DNA from: Flavobacteriales bacterium | GTDB taxonomy: Bacteria > Bacteroidota > Bacteroidia > Flavobacteriales_C > GCA-002722245 | Direction of reading: 5' to 3' | Assembly: GCA_002722245.1 (NCBI GenBank) | Contig: PBLA01000019.1 | Location: forward strand, 1 to 64,000 | DNA length: 64,000 nucleotides | Part shown: one piece after another, positions 25,195 through 34,233 of the stretch | Numbering within the stretch: position 1 is the stretch's first letter | How the letters are laid out: the number at the start of each line of letters is the position of its first letter | Translations under genes and position numbers: made by a program | The notes under the pieces: generated by a model | What the model was told of the DNA's origin: nothing | What the model saw: only the letters and a program-made list of their open reading frames with translations | The model's database searches: none

Positions 25195-25635
25195 TTACAC
25201 GGTTGAACCTTCCATTTTGTTTTTCCAATATTGCATGAGGCCAAAACTCAATATTATCCCTGCTGCAAACCCTTCTGCAAAGATTGCAAACGCAAATTGC
25301 GATACAGATAAATTGAAATAGCCAATTGCTAAGAGGGGCTGTGCGAGAGAATTTATATGCTCTACTCCTTGGAAAAAGAAGATGTAACCTGCTAGTGCAA
25401 TTGTAGAAAGCATTACAGCGATTAAATTGGTCACAAATGCGCTTGCAAATAAACCAATAAAATTTTTACCTTCTTTCATACGTTTGGATATGCTGTTGTT
25501 TACAAAATATCCTACAATAAAAACATTTAAGATTCTCAAATAAGTAGAATGTTCAACCCCCAGTGCCTCTACAATGAGGAAGTAAACGCCTAATACCAAA
25601 AAGGCTTTTAGTCCATTATTTATTTCTGTGTCCAT
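25195..25635 (-). CDS. Small polytopic membrane protein
   Basis: This 146-residue protein has four hydrophobic segments at about 9-24, 32-46, 58-90 and 97-135, with short loops. Basic residues around SKRMKEGKN suggest that this loop is cytosolic. The layout resembles DUF4199-type membrane proteins of Bacteroidota, but no decisive motif is visible. It is monocistronic and ends against a hairpin shared with the converging gene. Confidence 0.6.
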   Translation of the reverse strand: MDTEINNGLKAFLVLGVYFLIVEALGVEHSTYLRILNVFIVGYFVNNSISKRMKEGKNFIGLFASAFVTNLIAVMLSTIALAGYIFFFQGVEHINSLAQPLLAIGYFNLSVSQFAFAIFAEGFAAGIILSFGLMQYWKNKMEGSTV

Positions 25636-25860
25636 GGCTTATAGTTTTAAGGGTTAACCTCTTAATTTAACGTGACACATGTGAAATGTTACTTAATTTT
25701 GACTAACGGACTATGAATTTAGACTAAGTGCGATTATTGCTATTAATTATTCAAGTATTCTAGAAGAAATATATTATAAACGGTGATTTAAAGGCTCTTT
25801 AAGAACTTATCCTCTCAATTTTCCGTAAAGGCATTATTTGGTTAGTTTAACTACGATTTC

Positions 25861-27276
25861 ATGCGAATACTACTAACAGGTGCAACGGGTTATATAGGCA
25901 AGCGATTATTACCAGTGCTGATTAAAGAGGGACACGAAGTTATTTGTTGCATCCGCGATCAATCAAGGTTTTCGTCACATAACTTTATTCAGAACAACAC
26001 CTCTATTCTTGAAGTTGATTTGAATGAACCATCTAGCCTTACTCAAATTCCTGAAGATATTGATGTGGCCTATTACCTCGTTCATTCCATGTCAGCAGCC
26101 TCTGACTACTCCGATATGGAAAGAAATTGTGCCATTAATTTTAGAGAGGCGCTAAATAAAACGCGCGTAAAACAAGTTATTTATTTAAGTGGTATCGTGA
26201 ATGAGAAAGAACTCTCCGAACACCTAACATCACGAAAAAATGTTGAAGTTGAATTGAAAAAAGGAAACTTTCCATTAACCACGTTTAGAGCGGGTATTAT
26301 TGTTGGATCTGGGAGTGCATCATTTGAAATCATTCGTGATTTAGTGGAAAAACTCCCTGTTATGATTGCGCCTAAATGGCTTTTAACACGCTGTCAACCG
26401 ATTGCTATTGCAGATGTCATACAGATTCTAAAAAAAGGGGCTCTTAATCCAGAAACCTATCATCAAAACTTCGATATTGGATCCGATGATATTCTCACCT
26501 ACAAGGAAATGCTTTTAGGCTTTGCGCGTGTTCGAAAACTAAAAAGGAAAATTTGGATTATTCCTGTAATGACACCTAAACTATCATCCTATTGGCTCTA
26601 TTTTGTTACATCTACTTCGTTTAAACTTGCATCTTCACTTGTAGCAAGTATGAAAGTAGAAGTAATTTGTAGGGACTCGAGAATTAACGAAATGTTGGGG
26701 ATTCGTCCTATCCCTTATAAAAAAGCTATTGAAAATGCATTTGCAAAAATTGAGAGCAATACTATACTTTCAAGTTGGAAAGATGCGTATTCCAGTAGTG
26801 TTGCAAAGTTCAATATTTCAGATTTTATTCATGTTCCTAGATTTGGATGCTTTAAAGAGTATCGACAAGAATTAATTCAGAACACCGATCAAACCATCCG
26901 AAAAATTTGGCGTATTGGAGGGGACAACGGCTGGTATTATGGGAATTGGCTTTGGAAAATTAGAGGATATATTGATAAACTATTTGGAGGCGTTGGATTA
27001 CGCAGAGGACGTACCAATATGACTCAAATATCACCGGGTGATGCACTTGATTTCTGGCGTGTGATCTATGCCAATAAACACGAAGGTCGCCTATTACTTT
27101 ATGCTGAAATGAAACTTCCCGGAGAGGCTTGGCTGGAGTTTAGAATAGAAAATGGGTATTTAAATCTTATTGCTACTTTCCGTCCACTTGGTCTTATGGG
27201 TAGATTATACTGGTACTCTGTGGCTCCTTTTCATGGTTGGATTTTTAAAGGATTACTTAGGGAACTAACCCGCTAA
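25861..27276 (+). CDS. SDR-family NAD(P)H-binding protein with DUF2867 domain
   Basis: This 471-residue protein has an extended SDR Rossmann domain at the N-terminus (LLTGATGYIGKRLLPVLI, residues 3-20) with later VAYYLVHSM and FRAGIIVGSGS motifs, as in atypical SDRs of the NmrA / complex I NDUFA9-like group. Residues about 315-471 form a DUF2867 domain (RKIWRIGGDNGWYYGNWLWK, GDALDFWRV, FRPLGLMGRLYWYSVAPFH). The fusion is common in Bacteroidota and marine bacteria. The tyrosine-lysine catalytic pair of classical SDRs is not evident, so a binding or regulatory role is possible. It stands alone on its strand. Confidence 0.85.
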   Translation: MRILLTGATGYIGKRLLPVLIKEGHEVICCIRDQSRFSSHNFIQNNTSILEVDLNEPSSLTQIPEDIDVAYYLVHSMSAASDYSDMERNCAINFREALNKTRVKQVIYLSGIVNEKELSEHLTSRKNVEVELKKGNFPLTTFRAGIIVGSGSASFEIIRDLVEKLPVMIAPKWLLTRCQPIAIADVIQILKKGALNPETYHQNFDIGSDDILTYKEMLLGFARVRKLKRKIWIIPVMTPKLSSYWLYFVTSTSFKLASSLVASMKVEVICRDSRINEMLGIRPIPYKKAIENAFAKIESNTILSSWKDAYSSSVAKFNISDFIHVPRFGCFKEYRQELIQNTDQTIRKIWRIGGDNGWYYGNWLWKIRGYIDKLFGGVGLRRGRTNMTQISPGDALDFWRVIYANKHEGRLLLYAEMKLPGEAWLEFRIENGYLNLIATFRPLGLMGRLYWYSVAPFHGWIFKGLLRELTR

Positions 27277-27300
27277 ACAATTATTGACGTAATTTTCTTT

Positions 27301-28185
27301 TTAGTACCTTTTTGGCGTGTTGTAATATCGATCATACAGATCAACGGCAAGATCTAAACTAATCATACGGTCTCTAAACTCTGCTACAACATTCGCCTTA
27401 CTTGTAATTGATTTATACTTCTGTAATTCACGAAAAGCGGCATGATGATTCTCATATGTTCCAACGAGGTAATATTTCTGACCATTTTGCTTGTACATAT
27501 AAATAGTTTCATGTTTTAATTGTGACACTACGCTAGGTATTAAGCTATCTACAGAAACATTTGTTAAGTAAATTCTAAAAACAGGCGGATAAGGTACCAT
27601 GGTACTGTTTACATAAGCTGCCTCTCCTCCACTTTTTGTAGGTTCAGTAGGCATTTCTTCTTTTACAATTATATTTTCTTCCAACAATTCTGGTTGAATC
27701 TTTTCTGGACTTTTGTCAGGAGTATCCTCAATCACAATAACTTTTGTTTTTGTTACTCGCTTTTTAGATTCCTTTTCTGTAGGTACTTCTTTTACAGATT
27801 GCTTTCCCTTATCGTTTGATACAACAGTAGGTTCATCCTTCTTTCGAAGAGATGCTATATATTGATCACCTTCTAATTTACTAAGAAGTACATCACCATT
27901 GAAGACCCGAATGTAAGCTCCTCTAAATCCCATTTCCTTTACTTTCCTCAAAATATTTTCTGCTTCCTTTAAATCACTACAATACCCTTCCCAAAAGAAA
28001 AGTTTGATACCGGTTGGTAAAATATACATTTGTATTTCAGGTAATTTATTTAATAATTCTGCAGATAAATTTTGTTGAGAAGAAGCGCACTGAACCCTAA
28101 ACTTCATTTGGTTAGAAGCTTCACTTATTGATGCAAACAGCATTAAAGTTATAAATAAACCAATTAATCTATTCATTCTACGCAA
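27301..28185 (-). CDS. Secreted protein with two SPOR-like domains
   Basis: This 294-residue protein has a signal peptide at 1-23. Residues 27-95 form a SPOR-like unit (FRVQCASS at the start, then the helix DLKEAENILRKVKEMGFRGAYIRVF). A charged, Ser/Pro/Lys-rich linker covers about 110-190. Residues 195-294 form a second SPOR-like unit (FRIYLTNVS, KYYLVGTYENHHAAFRELQKY). SPOR domains bind peptidoglycan stripped of stem peptides at division sites. Here the protein appears to be exported and soluble rather than membrane-anchored. The match is by pattern only. It converges with the SDR gene, 25 bases away. Confidence 0.6.
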   Translation of the reverse strand: MRRMNRLIGLFITLMLFASISEASNQMKFRVQCASSQQNLSAELLNKLPEIQMYILPTGIKLFFWEGYCSDLKEAENILRKVKEMGFRGAYIRVFNGDVLLSKLEGDQYIASLRKKDEPTVVSNDKGKQSVKEVPTEKESKKRVTKTKVIVIEDTPDKSPEKIQPELLEENIIVKEEMPTEPTKSGGEAAYVNSTMVPYPPVFRIYLTNVSVDSLIPSVVSQLKHETIYMYKQNGQKYYLVGTYENHHAAFRELQKYKSITSKANVVAEFRDRMISLDLAVDLYDRYYNTPKRY

Positions 28186-28463
28186 GTTAAACGTATTCAG
28201 TAAAGTAGAATATTAGTGGTTGTTTTAAACTCGCAGTCAAAGAGTTATCGGATTAATATAGCGAATTATTTTTCTGAAATCCAGTTTTTTTCAGTCAAAT
28301 AATAGATAAAATACTGATCACTAATTGTTGATTTTATAGGCTTACAAAGTGGTCGCCATTATTCAAATAAATAAAAGAGCGTTTCATTTTATATGAAAAA
28401 CAACTCCATAAATCAGGATAAAAAATATAGCTGTATTTTTATTCCTTTTTTAAGAATTTAACC

Positions 28464-29474
28464 ATGCAGAAATACGTTCTCTCTTTATTCATTTTAATAT
28501 GGATGTTGTCATGTAATGTTTCCAATAATCAATCTGTGCAAGTCATCAGCTCAGCGAAGGAAATTCCAGAAAAAATTCAAGAACGCATCCAGCGATATGA
28601 TCAAAAAATTATTCGTTCCTTAAAAGAAGAAAATGCACTAAGCATTGATTCTATTTCCTCTGCCTTTTTTAAAAAAGAAACAGATATAAAAAGCTTGGCA
28701 TCAATGATGCCACAAATATCCACTTTACTCAAAGGATTAACTCCAATTCAGAAAGACCATATATACTTAACAACGAATCCTTCGGCATTAACATCAAGCA
28801 AAAATACTGTTTTAAAAGGCTCTGATGATTACAATTTTGAGCTGCCAATAAATTCTGAACAAATGTATATCTCATCCTATTTATTTAATAGTAAATCAGA
28901 TGGTTATATGATGACCTTGATTTACAGCCTTCATAAAAATCAATGGTTCTTGGATAGAATTAATTTAGGAAGTTATTCTTTTTATGGAAAAAACGCGCTA
29001 GATTTTTACAATAAAGGAATTGAGCACATGGAACAAGGTCATCTTATAGATGCGTTCATAGCATTAGAAGTAAGCTCAAATTTACTACAACCTTCATCCG
29101 GAAATTTAAACTATTTAAAATCAGATGATATCACACAAACATTGCAGTTTGTATCGAAATCAATCAACGAAAAATATAATTTTCCATTTACACTCCAAGT
29201 AGGTACATCTAATATTGAAATTTTCAGAATTTATTCTCAAAGGGTTGGTAAAGATGGTTTTTTTCCTGTAATAGATTATAAAAGCACTTTTGATATCTCC
29301 GATACGACTGCCTTACAATTAGAAAATGAATTGTTACATGATTCTATAGAAAAAGTATTCCCTGGTATACTGAAAAATAAAAGTTGGTTGTTTTACGGTT
29401 CATATAATACGATTCCTTCCTCAGAAGTTCAAACACCAAAACATAGTTTCGCGCATCAACTTGATTCCCTTTAA
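28464..29474 (+). CDS. Lipoprotein of unknown function
   Basis: This 336-residue protein has a lipobox (IWMLSC, cysteine near 17), so it should be a membrane-anchored lipoprotein. A helical region follows at about 30-95 (IPEKIQERIQRYDQKIIRSL). A beta/alpha part at 95-190 includes MMTLIYSLHKNQWFLDRI, which resembles nuclear-transport-factor-2-like folds. Residues 195-240 contain a TPR-like helix pair (ALDFYNKGIEHMEQGHLIDAFIALE). No family is assigned. It stands alone, with a hairpin after the stop. Confidence 0.6.
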   Translation: MQKYVLSLFILIWMLSCNVSNNQSVQVISSAKEIPEKIQERIQRYDQKIIRSLKEENALSIDSISSAFFKKETDIKSLASMMPQISTLLKGLTPIQKDHIYLTTNPSALTSSKNTVLKGSDDYNFELPINSEQMYISSYLFNSKSDGYMMTLIYSLHKNQWFLDRINLGSYSFYGKNALDFYNKGIEHMEQGHLIDAFIALEVSSNLLQPSSGNLNYLKSDDITQTLQFVSKSINEKYNFPFTLQVGTSNIEIFRIYSQRVGKDGFFPVIDYKSTFDISDTTALQLENELLHDSIEKVFPGILKNKSWLFYGSYNTIPSSEVQTPKHSFAHQLDSL

Positions 29475-29519
29475 ACAGGTTGTCGTAAACACAACGATTT
29501 GATTAAAATAAAATAATAA

Positions 29520-29550
29520 AACCCTCAAGAACCATTTGATCTTGAGGGTA
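29520..29550. terminator. Bidirectional terminator
   Basis: ACCCTCAAGA and TCTTGAGGGT form a 10-bp stem around a 9-base loop, with A-rich sequence before and T-rich sequence after it. It serves genes converging at 29474 and 29573. Confidence 0.85.
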
Positions 29551-29572
29551 CACTTTTCAAAAAAGTGTTTTT

Positions 29573-30559
29573 TTATTGATTAATATTATTGTTAAGCAAT
29601 CCATTAAAAACATCACTTCCTCCCTGCCCACTTGGTAAAACAGCAATTTTCACCTTACTTGCTAATTCTTTGTTTACAATATATTTAGCATAAACTGGAT
29701 TTTCTGAACAGAGCTTAGCCATTTTCATTTCATTGGAGAACTTTTGATCCTCTATTTTTTGTGTTTTGCTTAATTCAATATTGTCTAAATCTCTGCGCTT
29801 TTGCATGTCTAAAGCTTGAATATCTCTCTTTTTTTCCAAGTCAGCTTTTGCTAATAATTTTAATCGATCAGCTTCTGATTCCGCTTTAGATCGAGCAACT
29901 TGTTTTTCGGTTTCCGCTTTTGCCAAGCGACTTAGTCTCCTACTTTTTTCAGTTTCTGCTTTTATTTTTTGGACTTTCGCATCCATTTCTGCGCGAACCA
30001 TAGCAACTTGACCATCTGCCTTTGCTTTTTCTGTAGCTGATTTCGCTCTCTGTTTTTCTAGAAGATCCTCTTTTCGTATTTGCTCTAATTTTTGTTCCAA
30101 CATTGCCAATTTCTCTTTAGAATCTGTATAGGATCGAGGAAATTCAATGTCAGAAATGATTACCTCTTTTATTTCTACTCCGCTTTCACCTAAATGAGAA
30201 AGTAAATATTGTTTTAACTCTTTAATAAATGCGTGTCTCTGAGTATTAAAAAGTGTATCCACATTTGTATAACGGTTACCCACATCGTTAGCAAGTTCTA
30301 GTTCTCTTGGCGATAAAATTAAAGAATCGTATTTACCTGGACTTTCAAACTGCTCTTTAAAAGTTACATAATCATTTATCTTCCAACGAACTGCCACGTC
30401 AATATTTAATGGAACTCCATCTCCTAAACGAACCGATTGAAGAGTAGATTTAAAAACCTGATCTCGAGCAACGGGAACAGGCGCTTTAGGTGGTTGACTA
30501 CAAGAAGATAAAAGTGCTGCAAGCACAACTGAAGTGAATAATGTCTTTGCGATTTTCAT
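29573..30559 (-). CDS. Lipoprotein with SPFH/prohibitin-like (band 7) domain
   Basis: This 328-residue protein has a lipoprotein signal (ALLSSC, cysteine about 20). Residues 30-165 form an SPFH/PHB-like domain (SVRLGDGVPLNIDVAVRWKINDY, then VEIKEVIISDIEFP). A long Ala/Glu/Lys coiled coil covers about 165-275 (EKAKADGQVAMVRAEMDAK). A C-terminal tail (SENPVYAKYIVNKELASKVKIAVLPSG) is typical of flotillin/prohibitin ends. SPFH proteins usually attach by an N-terminal transmembrane helix or hairpin; attachment by lipid modification would place the oligomer on the periplasmic side or at the outer membrane. It is likely to form ring- or cage-like oligomers. No protease or NfeD partner lies next to it. 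Confidence 0.8.
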   Translation of the reverse strand: MKIAKTLFTSVVLAALLSSCSQPPKAPVPVARDQVFKSTLQSVRLGDGVPLNIDVAVRWKINDYVTFKEQFESPGKYDSLILSPRELELANDVGNRYTNVDTLFNTQRHAFIKELKQYLLSHLGESGVEIKEVIISDIEFPRSYTDSKEKLAMLEQKLEQIRKEDLLEKQRAKSATEKAKADGQVAMVRAEMDAKVQKIKAETEKSRRLSRLAKAETEKQVARSKAESEADRLKLLAKADLEKKRDIQALDMQKRRDLDNIELSKTQKIEDQKFSNEMKMAKLCSENPVYAKYIVNKELASKVKIAVLPSGQGGSDVFNGLLNNNINQ

Positions 30560-30707
30560 AATAAGTTTGGTTAATTGATTTACCCAAACTTACCATCATC
30601 AATGATTCGATTTTGTTCTAATCTATTATTCGAATGTGGTTATTGATTAATTGCTGCAGGATGAAAACCATTAAAACAAATAATCAATGAATAAAACAAA
30701 ATAGCAT

Positions 30708-31187
30708 CTACTCTCCAAGTTCTTCCTCAATCATCAATTGAAAATCATATTGTAAATCTTCATGAAGACTTTTTATTTTCTTTTGGGCGATTTCCAGTTG
30801 CTTATCATAAATTGACAACAAGCTTGCATTATATTCATAGTACGAACAAATCAGTTTTACTTTTGCACAAAAATAAATGAGTACTTCGGCCTCAGTAGCT
30901 TTATTTTTTGAATAGCGAATGTATCGCTTGGCAATTCTTAAAATTTTTCTAATCCCCTTCATTGCAAGGTAATAACTACTGTAGTTTACGTCATCAAAGA
31001 GGTTATTCATCTCTTCTTTTATAGACTCTATATAACCTCCCTCATCTCCCCTTTCAAAAAGTAAATACGTTAAAAGCTCCTTATTTTCTTTTTTGTGCTT
31101 ACTCATCATTAAGCACAACTCAACAAGTTCTTCTTTCGGTTTATAAATTAATTCCGCTTTAATCTCTTTTACAGATGCAGGTTTCAT
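30708..31187 (-). CDS. Unknown helical cytosolic protein
   Basis: I chose the start at MKPASVKEIK (31187); the track's extra 19 residues (MILRVLDGIQ...) look like upstream sequence. The product has 159 residues and is almost wholly alpha-helical: KAELIYKPKEELVELCLMMSKHKKENKELLTYLLF, then YLAMKGIRKILRIAKRYIRYS. It resembles conserved hypothetical proteins that I have seen in Flavobacteriia, but I cannot give a function. Confidence 0.65.
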   Translation of the reverse strand: MKPASVKEIKAELIYKPKEELVELCLMMSKHKKENKELLTYLLFERGDEGGYIESIKEEMNNLFDDVNYSSYYLAMKGIRKILRIAKRYIRYSKNKATEAEVLIYFCAKVKLICSYYEYNASLLSIYDKQLEIAQKKIKSLHEDLQYDFQLMIEEELGE

Positions 31188-31390
31188 AGAATTCCTTTTG
31201 GTATATATAATCAACTGTATTCCATCCAAGACTCTAAGAATCACGTATTATGGATGCTTTCTAATTTCTACTTTTTTTCTCTCTTCCAACTTAAAGCTCA
31301 TATTATGTTCGCTTTATTTTGTATTGAATACTGCCTTCCAATTAAATCAAAGATATGTGAACTTATTTTTAGAACGAAACAGTTAAAATA

Positions 31391-31415
31391 AAAAGGCCGG
31401 TAATAAAACCGGCCC
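31391..31415 (-). terminator. Intrinsic terminator of the GH20 gene
   Basis: GGCCGG (31395-31400) and CCGGCC (31409-31414) form the stem. Read on the minus strand it is followed by TTTTTATTTT, just after the hexosaminidase stop. Confidence 0.85.
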
Positions 31416-31439
31416 ATACTAATACTTTATATCGCAGTA

Positions 31440-34109
31440 TCAAAATACAATTGAAGTCACTCTACTATGCTTTCCATTTGGATAAAAAGCAATCACTCTA
31501 ATCTCTTTTCCATTCACATCAATGGGCTGAGTATATGGCGTAGACTGAATACCAGGATCCGTTCCATCGGTAGTATAGGTAATAGTAGCTCCAGGATAAT
31601 TGGAATTCATCATAACTTTCCCGTCCTTAACTTTTACTCCTGGAGGAGCCACACGATAATTCACCCCGCCATTCATGTACGTTAATCTCGGTAATTCAAA
31701 GTTTCCAATTCTACTCGCAAACACCGCCCATTCTTTTTCCAGTGTTTCAAATCGTAATGCTTCATCTTCAATAGAAACCCAGTTTGGCGCAGGAGCCCAT
31801 GCTCTTTCTACTAAACCAAGCATTTTAGGATAAAGGTAATATTCCAACATTTCCTCCCCTTTTACTGTTTCAGCCCATAATTGTCCTTGAATTCCCTTAA
31901 TATTTTTCACACCCTCCTCAGTTAAACGAGCATGGTTTTTAAAATCTTCTTTTACGTTTAATCGAACCCCCTCTCTGTTGGTAATTGGTTCAGCAAACAC
32001 ATTTAATGGAGCAAACTCCCAAGCTTTCTTCGTATCCACAAAACCGCCCCAATAGTATCCAGGATCTGCAGGATCAGTATCATAAGCTAAATCAAAGTAA
32101 TTATTCGAAACATTAGACAATACTACTTTAAAACCAGCATTTGCTAATTTATAGCCTCTGTCTTCGTCACCCCAGCTCCATACAGTATTCCACACATACG
32201 GAGTAAATCCTCGCTCATTAAAGTCTTCATTTAAATCAACTCGTAAATCACCTTCTTCATCATGACGCTTTCTTAAACCAATTTCTTCCCATCCTCCTGT
32301 TTCTATTTTTCGGTCTTCCAATATTTTAGAAAAACGATCTACGAAATAGTAAAATAATTCCTCTGAATTAGCGTAATCGTCATCAGCTTCCAATAATCCA
32401 TTACATTTTGGTGAACCTTTCCATGCACCGTGCCCAGGATCATCATCCGTTGGATGTGGAACTTCGTCACCGCCGATGTGCACGTTTTTTAACTCCAATC
32501 CTGCTTCTTCATACATTTTTACTACTTCGTCCGTAACTTTTGATAAAAATCTGTACGTAGATTCTTGACAAACGCATACAACATTGTCATCGTACAACTG
32601 AATTGATCGATATCGTGAAGCGTCATTTGGATCATGCAGGATATACTCATTGGCCTCGGCCTCCTTTCCTTCTGCAAGAAGTTTCTTTTGACGAACTTTC
32701 ATAGATATAATAGCTGCTCTAGCATGCCCAGGAAAGTCAAGCTCAGGAATAACCTCAATGTGACGTTGTTTGGCATAATTTAAGATTTCAATAAAATCTT
32801 CTTTTGAATAAAATCCGGTTCCAAAGGAATATGAACCATCAGGATGAGGACCAGAACCATATGCAGGATTTAACATCTCAGACTCATCTTTAGAATACCC
32901 TCTTCTAGATCCTACCTCCGTTAGTTCTGGAAGTCCTGGTATTTCTAATCGCCAACCTTCATCATCAGTGATGTGAAAATGAAACTTGTTTAGCTTATAA
33001 AAAGCCATATAGTCAAGAAGGTTTAAAACTGTTTCTTTTTTGGAAAAATTCCTTACAACATCTAAATGCATTCCTCTATATGCAAATCTTGGTGCATCCT
33101 CCACAGAAACATGAGGAATAAGCGCATTCCCTGATTTATCTGCAAGTACAGTAGCAGGAATTAAAGCCCTCAAACTTTGGACACCATAAAACGCTCCACT
33201 CGCATTATTTGCTTGAATTTCCACACCTTTATCGGAAACAATTAATCCATAGGCTTCATCTGATTTTCCATTGACCTTAACATCACCTTTTTTTAATATA
33301 ATATCACCAAGATCTCCCTCTTCAATACTTACTTCAATCCCTGCATCAACTCTTAATTTTTCAGCGAGAAAAGCAGCCTCAGACTTCATGGATGGATCAT
33401 GCGCGATCACCATTCCTGAACGCAACTCCAATTGCCCCTCTGCTTCCTCATATTTGGCTGGAGTTGGGATGATTTTTACCAATTCCTTTTTCTCTTCAAA
33501 AGATAATTTTTCATTAAACGAAAAGCGTGTTTCATGATTTGTTTTTACGATAGGGTCATTTTTAAACCGATTAAATTGGTTTTCTTTTACTAAAGGACTG
33601 TATGACACATTTGTTAAGGATTCAGGAGTTGATTCTACTCCAGCTGTATCTGTGAAAACAATGAACAGTCCGTTTGGTGCATCAACTTCTTTAATTGCCC
33701 AGGCATCGCTCTCAAATGAAACCAAAACATCTTGATTCGGTTTTAATTCAGGGAAAGAATCCGTGGGTTCCAAACGAAAATAATCACCATTGACATGTGT
33801 GATTTTAATATTTTTTGACGTTGATTCTGAAATTACTCTTCTAGGCTGATGGAAGTAGATAGCCCATCCACTATTCTGCATAACCTTAGAAGAGTTATTC
33901 GTAATCATAAATTCCGATAAATAGGAACTTTTACCTTGAAATCCATTTTCCACTAAATTCCAAAAAACATCAAGTTCTGAACCAATTGGACGGTTAAGAG
34001 AAACCTCAGGCTGAGAGGACGGCCCTTCACCTGGGTTACACGATTGAAAAACAATTGTGGTACTCACTATGAGTACACATGCGAACATTTTAAGAAATGG
34101 AATCTTCAT
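31440..34109 (-). CDS. Beta-N-acetylhexosaminidase lipoprotein (GH20)
   Basis: I placed the start at 34109 (MKIPFLKMF); the track start at 34157 lies upstream of the predicted promoter. The product has 889 residues with a lipobox (VFQSC). An N-terminal CHB_HEX-type domain follows (NSGWAIYFHQPRR), then the GH20b domain, then the GH20 barrel with HIGGDEVPHP (Asp 548 and Glu 549, the substrate-assisted catalytic pair), FHFHITDDEGWRLEIPG and WNTVWSWGDED. A C-terminal beta-sandwich (ATITYTTDGTDP) is typical of chitobiase-type enzymes. It removes terminal GlcNAc or GalNAc from chitin oligomers or glycans, probably at the cell envelope. The gene is monocistronic. Confidence 0.93.
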   Translation of the reverse strand: MKIPFLKMFACVLIVSTTIVFQSCNPGEGPSSQPEVSLNRPIGSELDVFWNLVENGFQGKSSYLSEFMITNNSSKVMQNSGWAIYFHQPRRVISESTSKNIKITHVNGDYFRLEPTDSFPELKPNQDVLVSFESDAWAIKEVDAPNGLFIVFTDTAGVESTPESLTNVSYSPLVKENQFNRFKNDPIVKTNHETRFSFNEKLSFEEKKELVKIIPTPAKYEEAEGQLELRSGMVIAHDPSMKSEAAFLAEKLRVDAGIEVSIEEGDLGDIILKKGDVKVNGKSDEAYGLIVSDKGVEIQANNASGAFYGVQSLRALIPATVLADKSGNALIPHVSVEDAPRFAYRGMHLDVVRNFSKKETVLNLLDYMAFYKLNKFHFHITDDEGWRLEIPGLPELTEVGSRRGYSKDESEMLNPAYGSGPHPDGSYSFGTGFYSKEDFIEILNYAKQRHIEVIPELDFPGHARAAIISMKVRQKKLLAEGKEAEANEYILHDPNDASRYRSIQLYDDNVVCVCQESTYRFLSKVTDEVVKMYEEAGLELKNVHIGGDEVPHPTDDDPGHGAWKGSPKCNGLLEADDDYANSEELFYYFVDRFSKILEDRKIETGGWEEIGLRKRHDEEGDLRVDLNEDFNERGFTPYVWNTVWSWGDEDRGYKLANAGFKVVLSNVSNNYFDLAYDTDPADPGYYWGGFVDTKKAWEFAPLNVFAEPITNREGVRLNVKEDFKNHARLTEEGVKNIKGIQGQLWAETVKGEEMLEYYLYPKMLGLVERAWAPAPNWVSIEDEALRFETLEKEWAVFASRIGNFELPRLTYMNGGVNYRVAPPGVKVKDGKVMMNSNYPGATITYTTDGTDPGIQSTPYTQPIDVNGKEIRVIAFYPNGKHSRVTSIVF

Positions 34110-34129
34110 ATCATGAATTTTTATGGAGA

Positions 34130-34158
34130 CAAAATTAATAATATAAAAGACAAACAAA
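34130..34158 (-). promoter_or_regulatory. Predicted promoter of the GH20 gene
   Basis: On the minus strand TAATTTTG (34130-34137) matches TAnnTTTG, with TTTTG about 17 bases upstream (34155-34158). Its position decides the start at 34109. Confidence 0.55.
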
Positions 34159-34206
34159 AGTTTTAACGAGGTAGATTGGCGGTATAATTATGTCTTGGAA
34201 TAGGAC

Positions 34207-34214
34207 TATATTTG
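34207..34214 (+). promoter_or_regulatory. Predicted -10 element for the epimerase/glycosyltransferase pair
   Basis: TATATTTG matches TAnnTTTG and lies 19 bases before the ATG at 34234. The -33 half is weak. Confidence 0.5.
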
Positions 34215-34233
34215 GACATTTAAATTAAACGCC

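Noticed and set aside
21896-25730. Shared 11-mer ctaagtgcgat upstream of metY and upstream of the SDR gene
   Set aside because: A single short match without surrounding similarity is likely chance.
34110-34157. Upstream start of the GH20 gene given in the ORF track
   Set aside because: It lies upstream of the predicted -10 element, and the signal peptide and lipobox fit the ATG at 34109.
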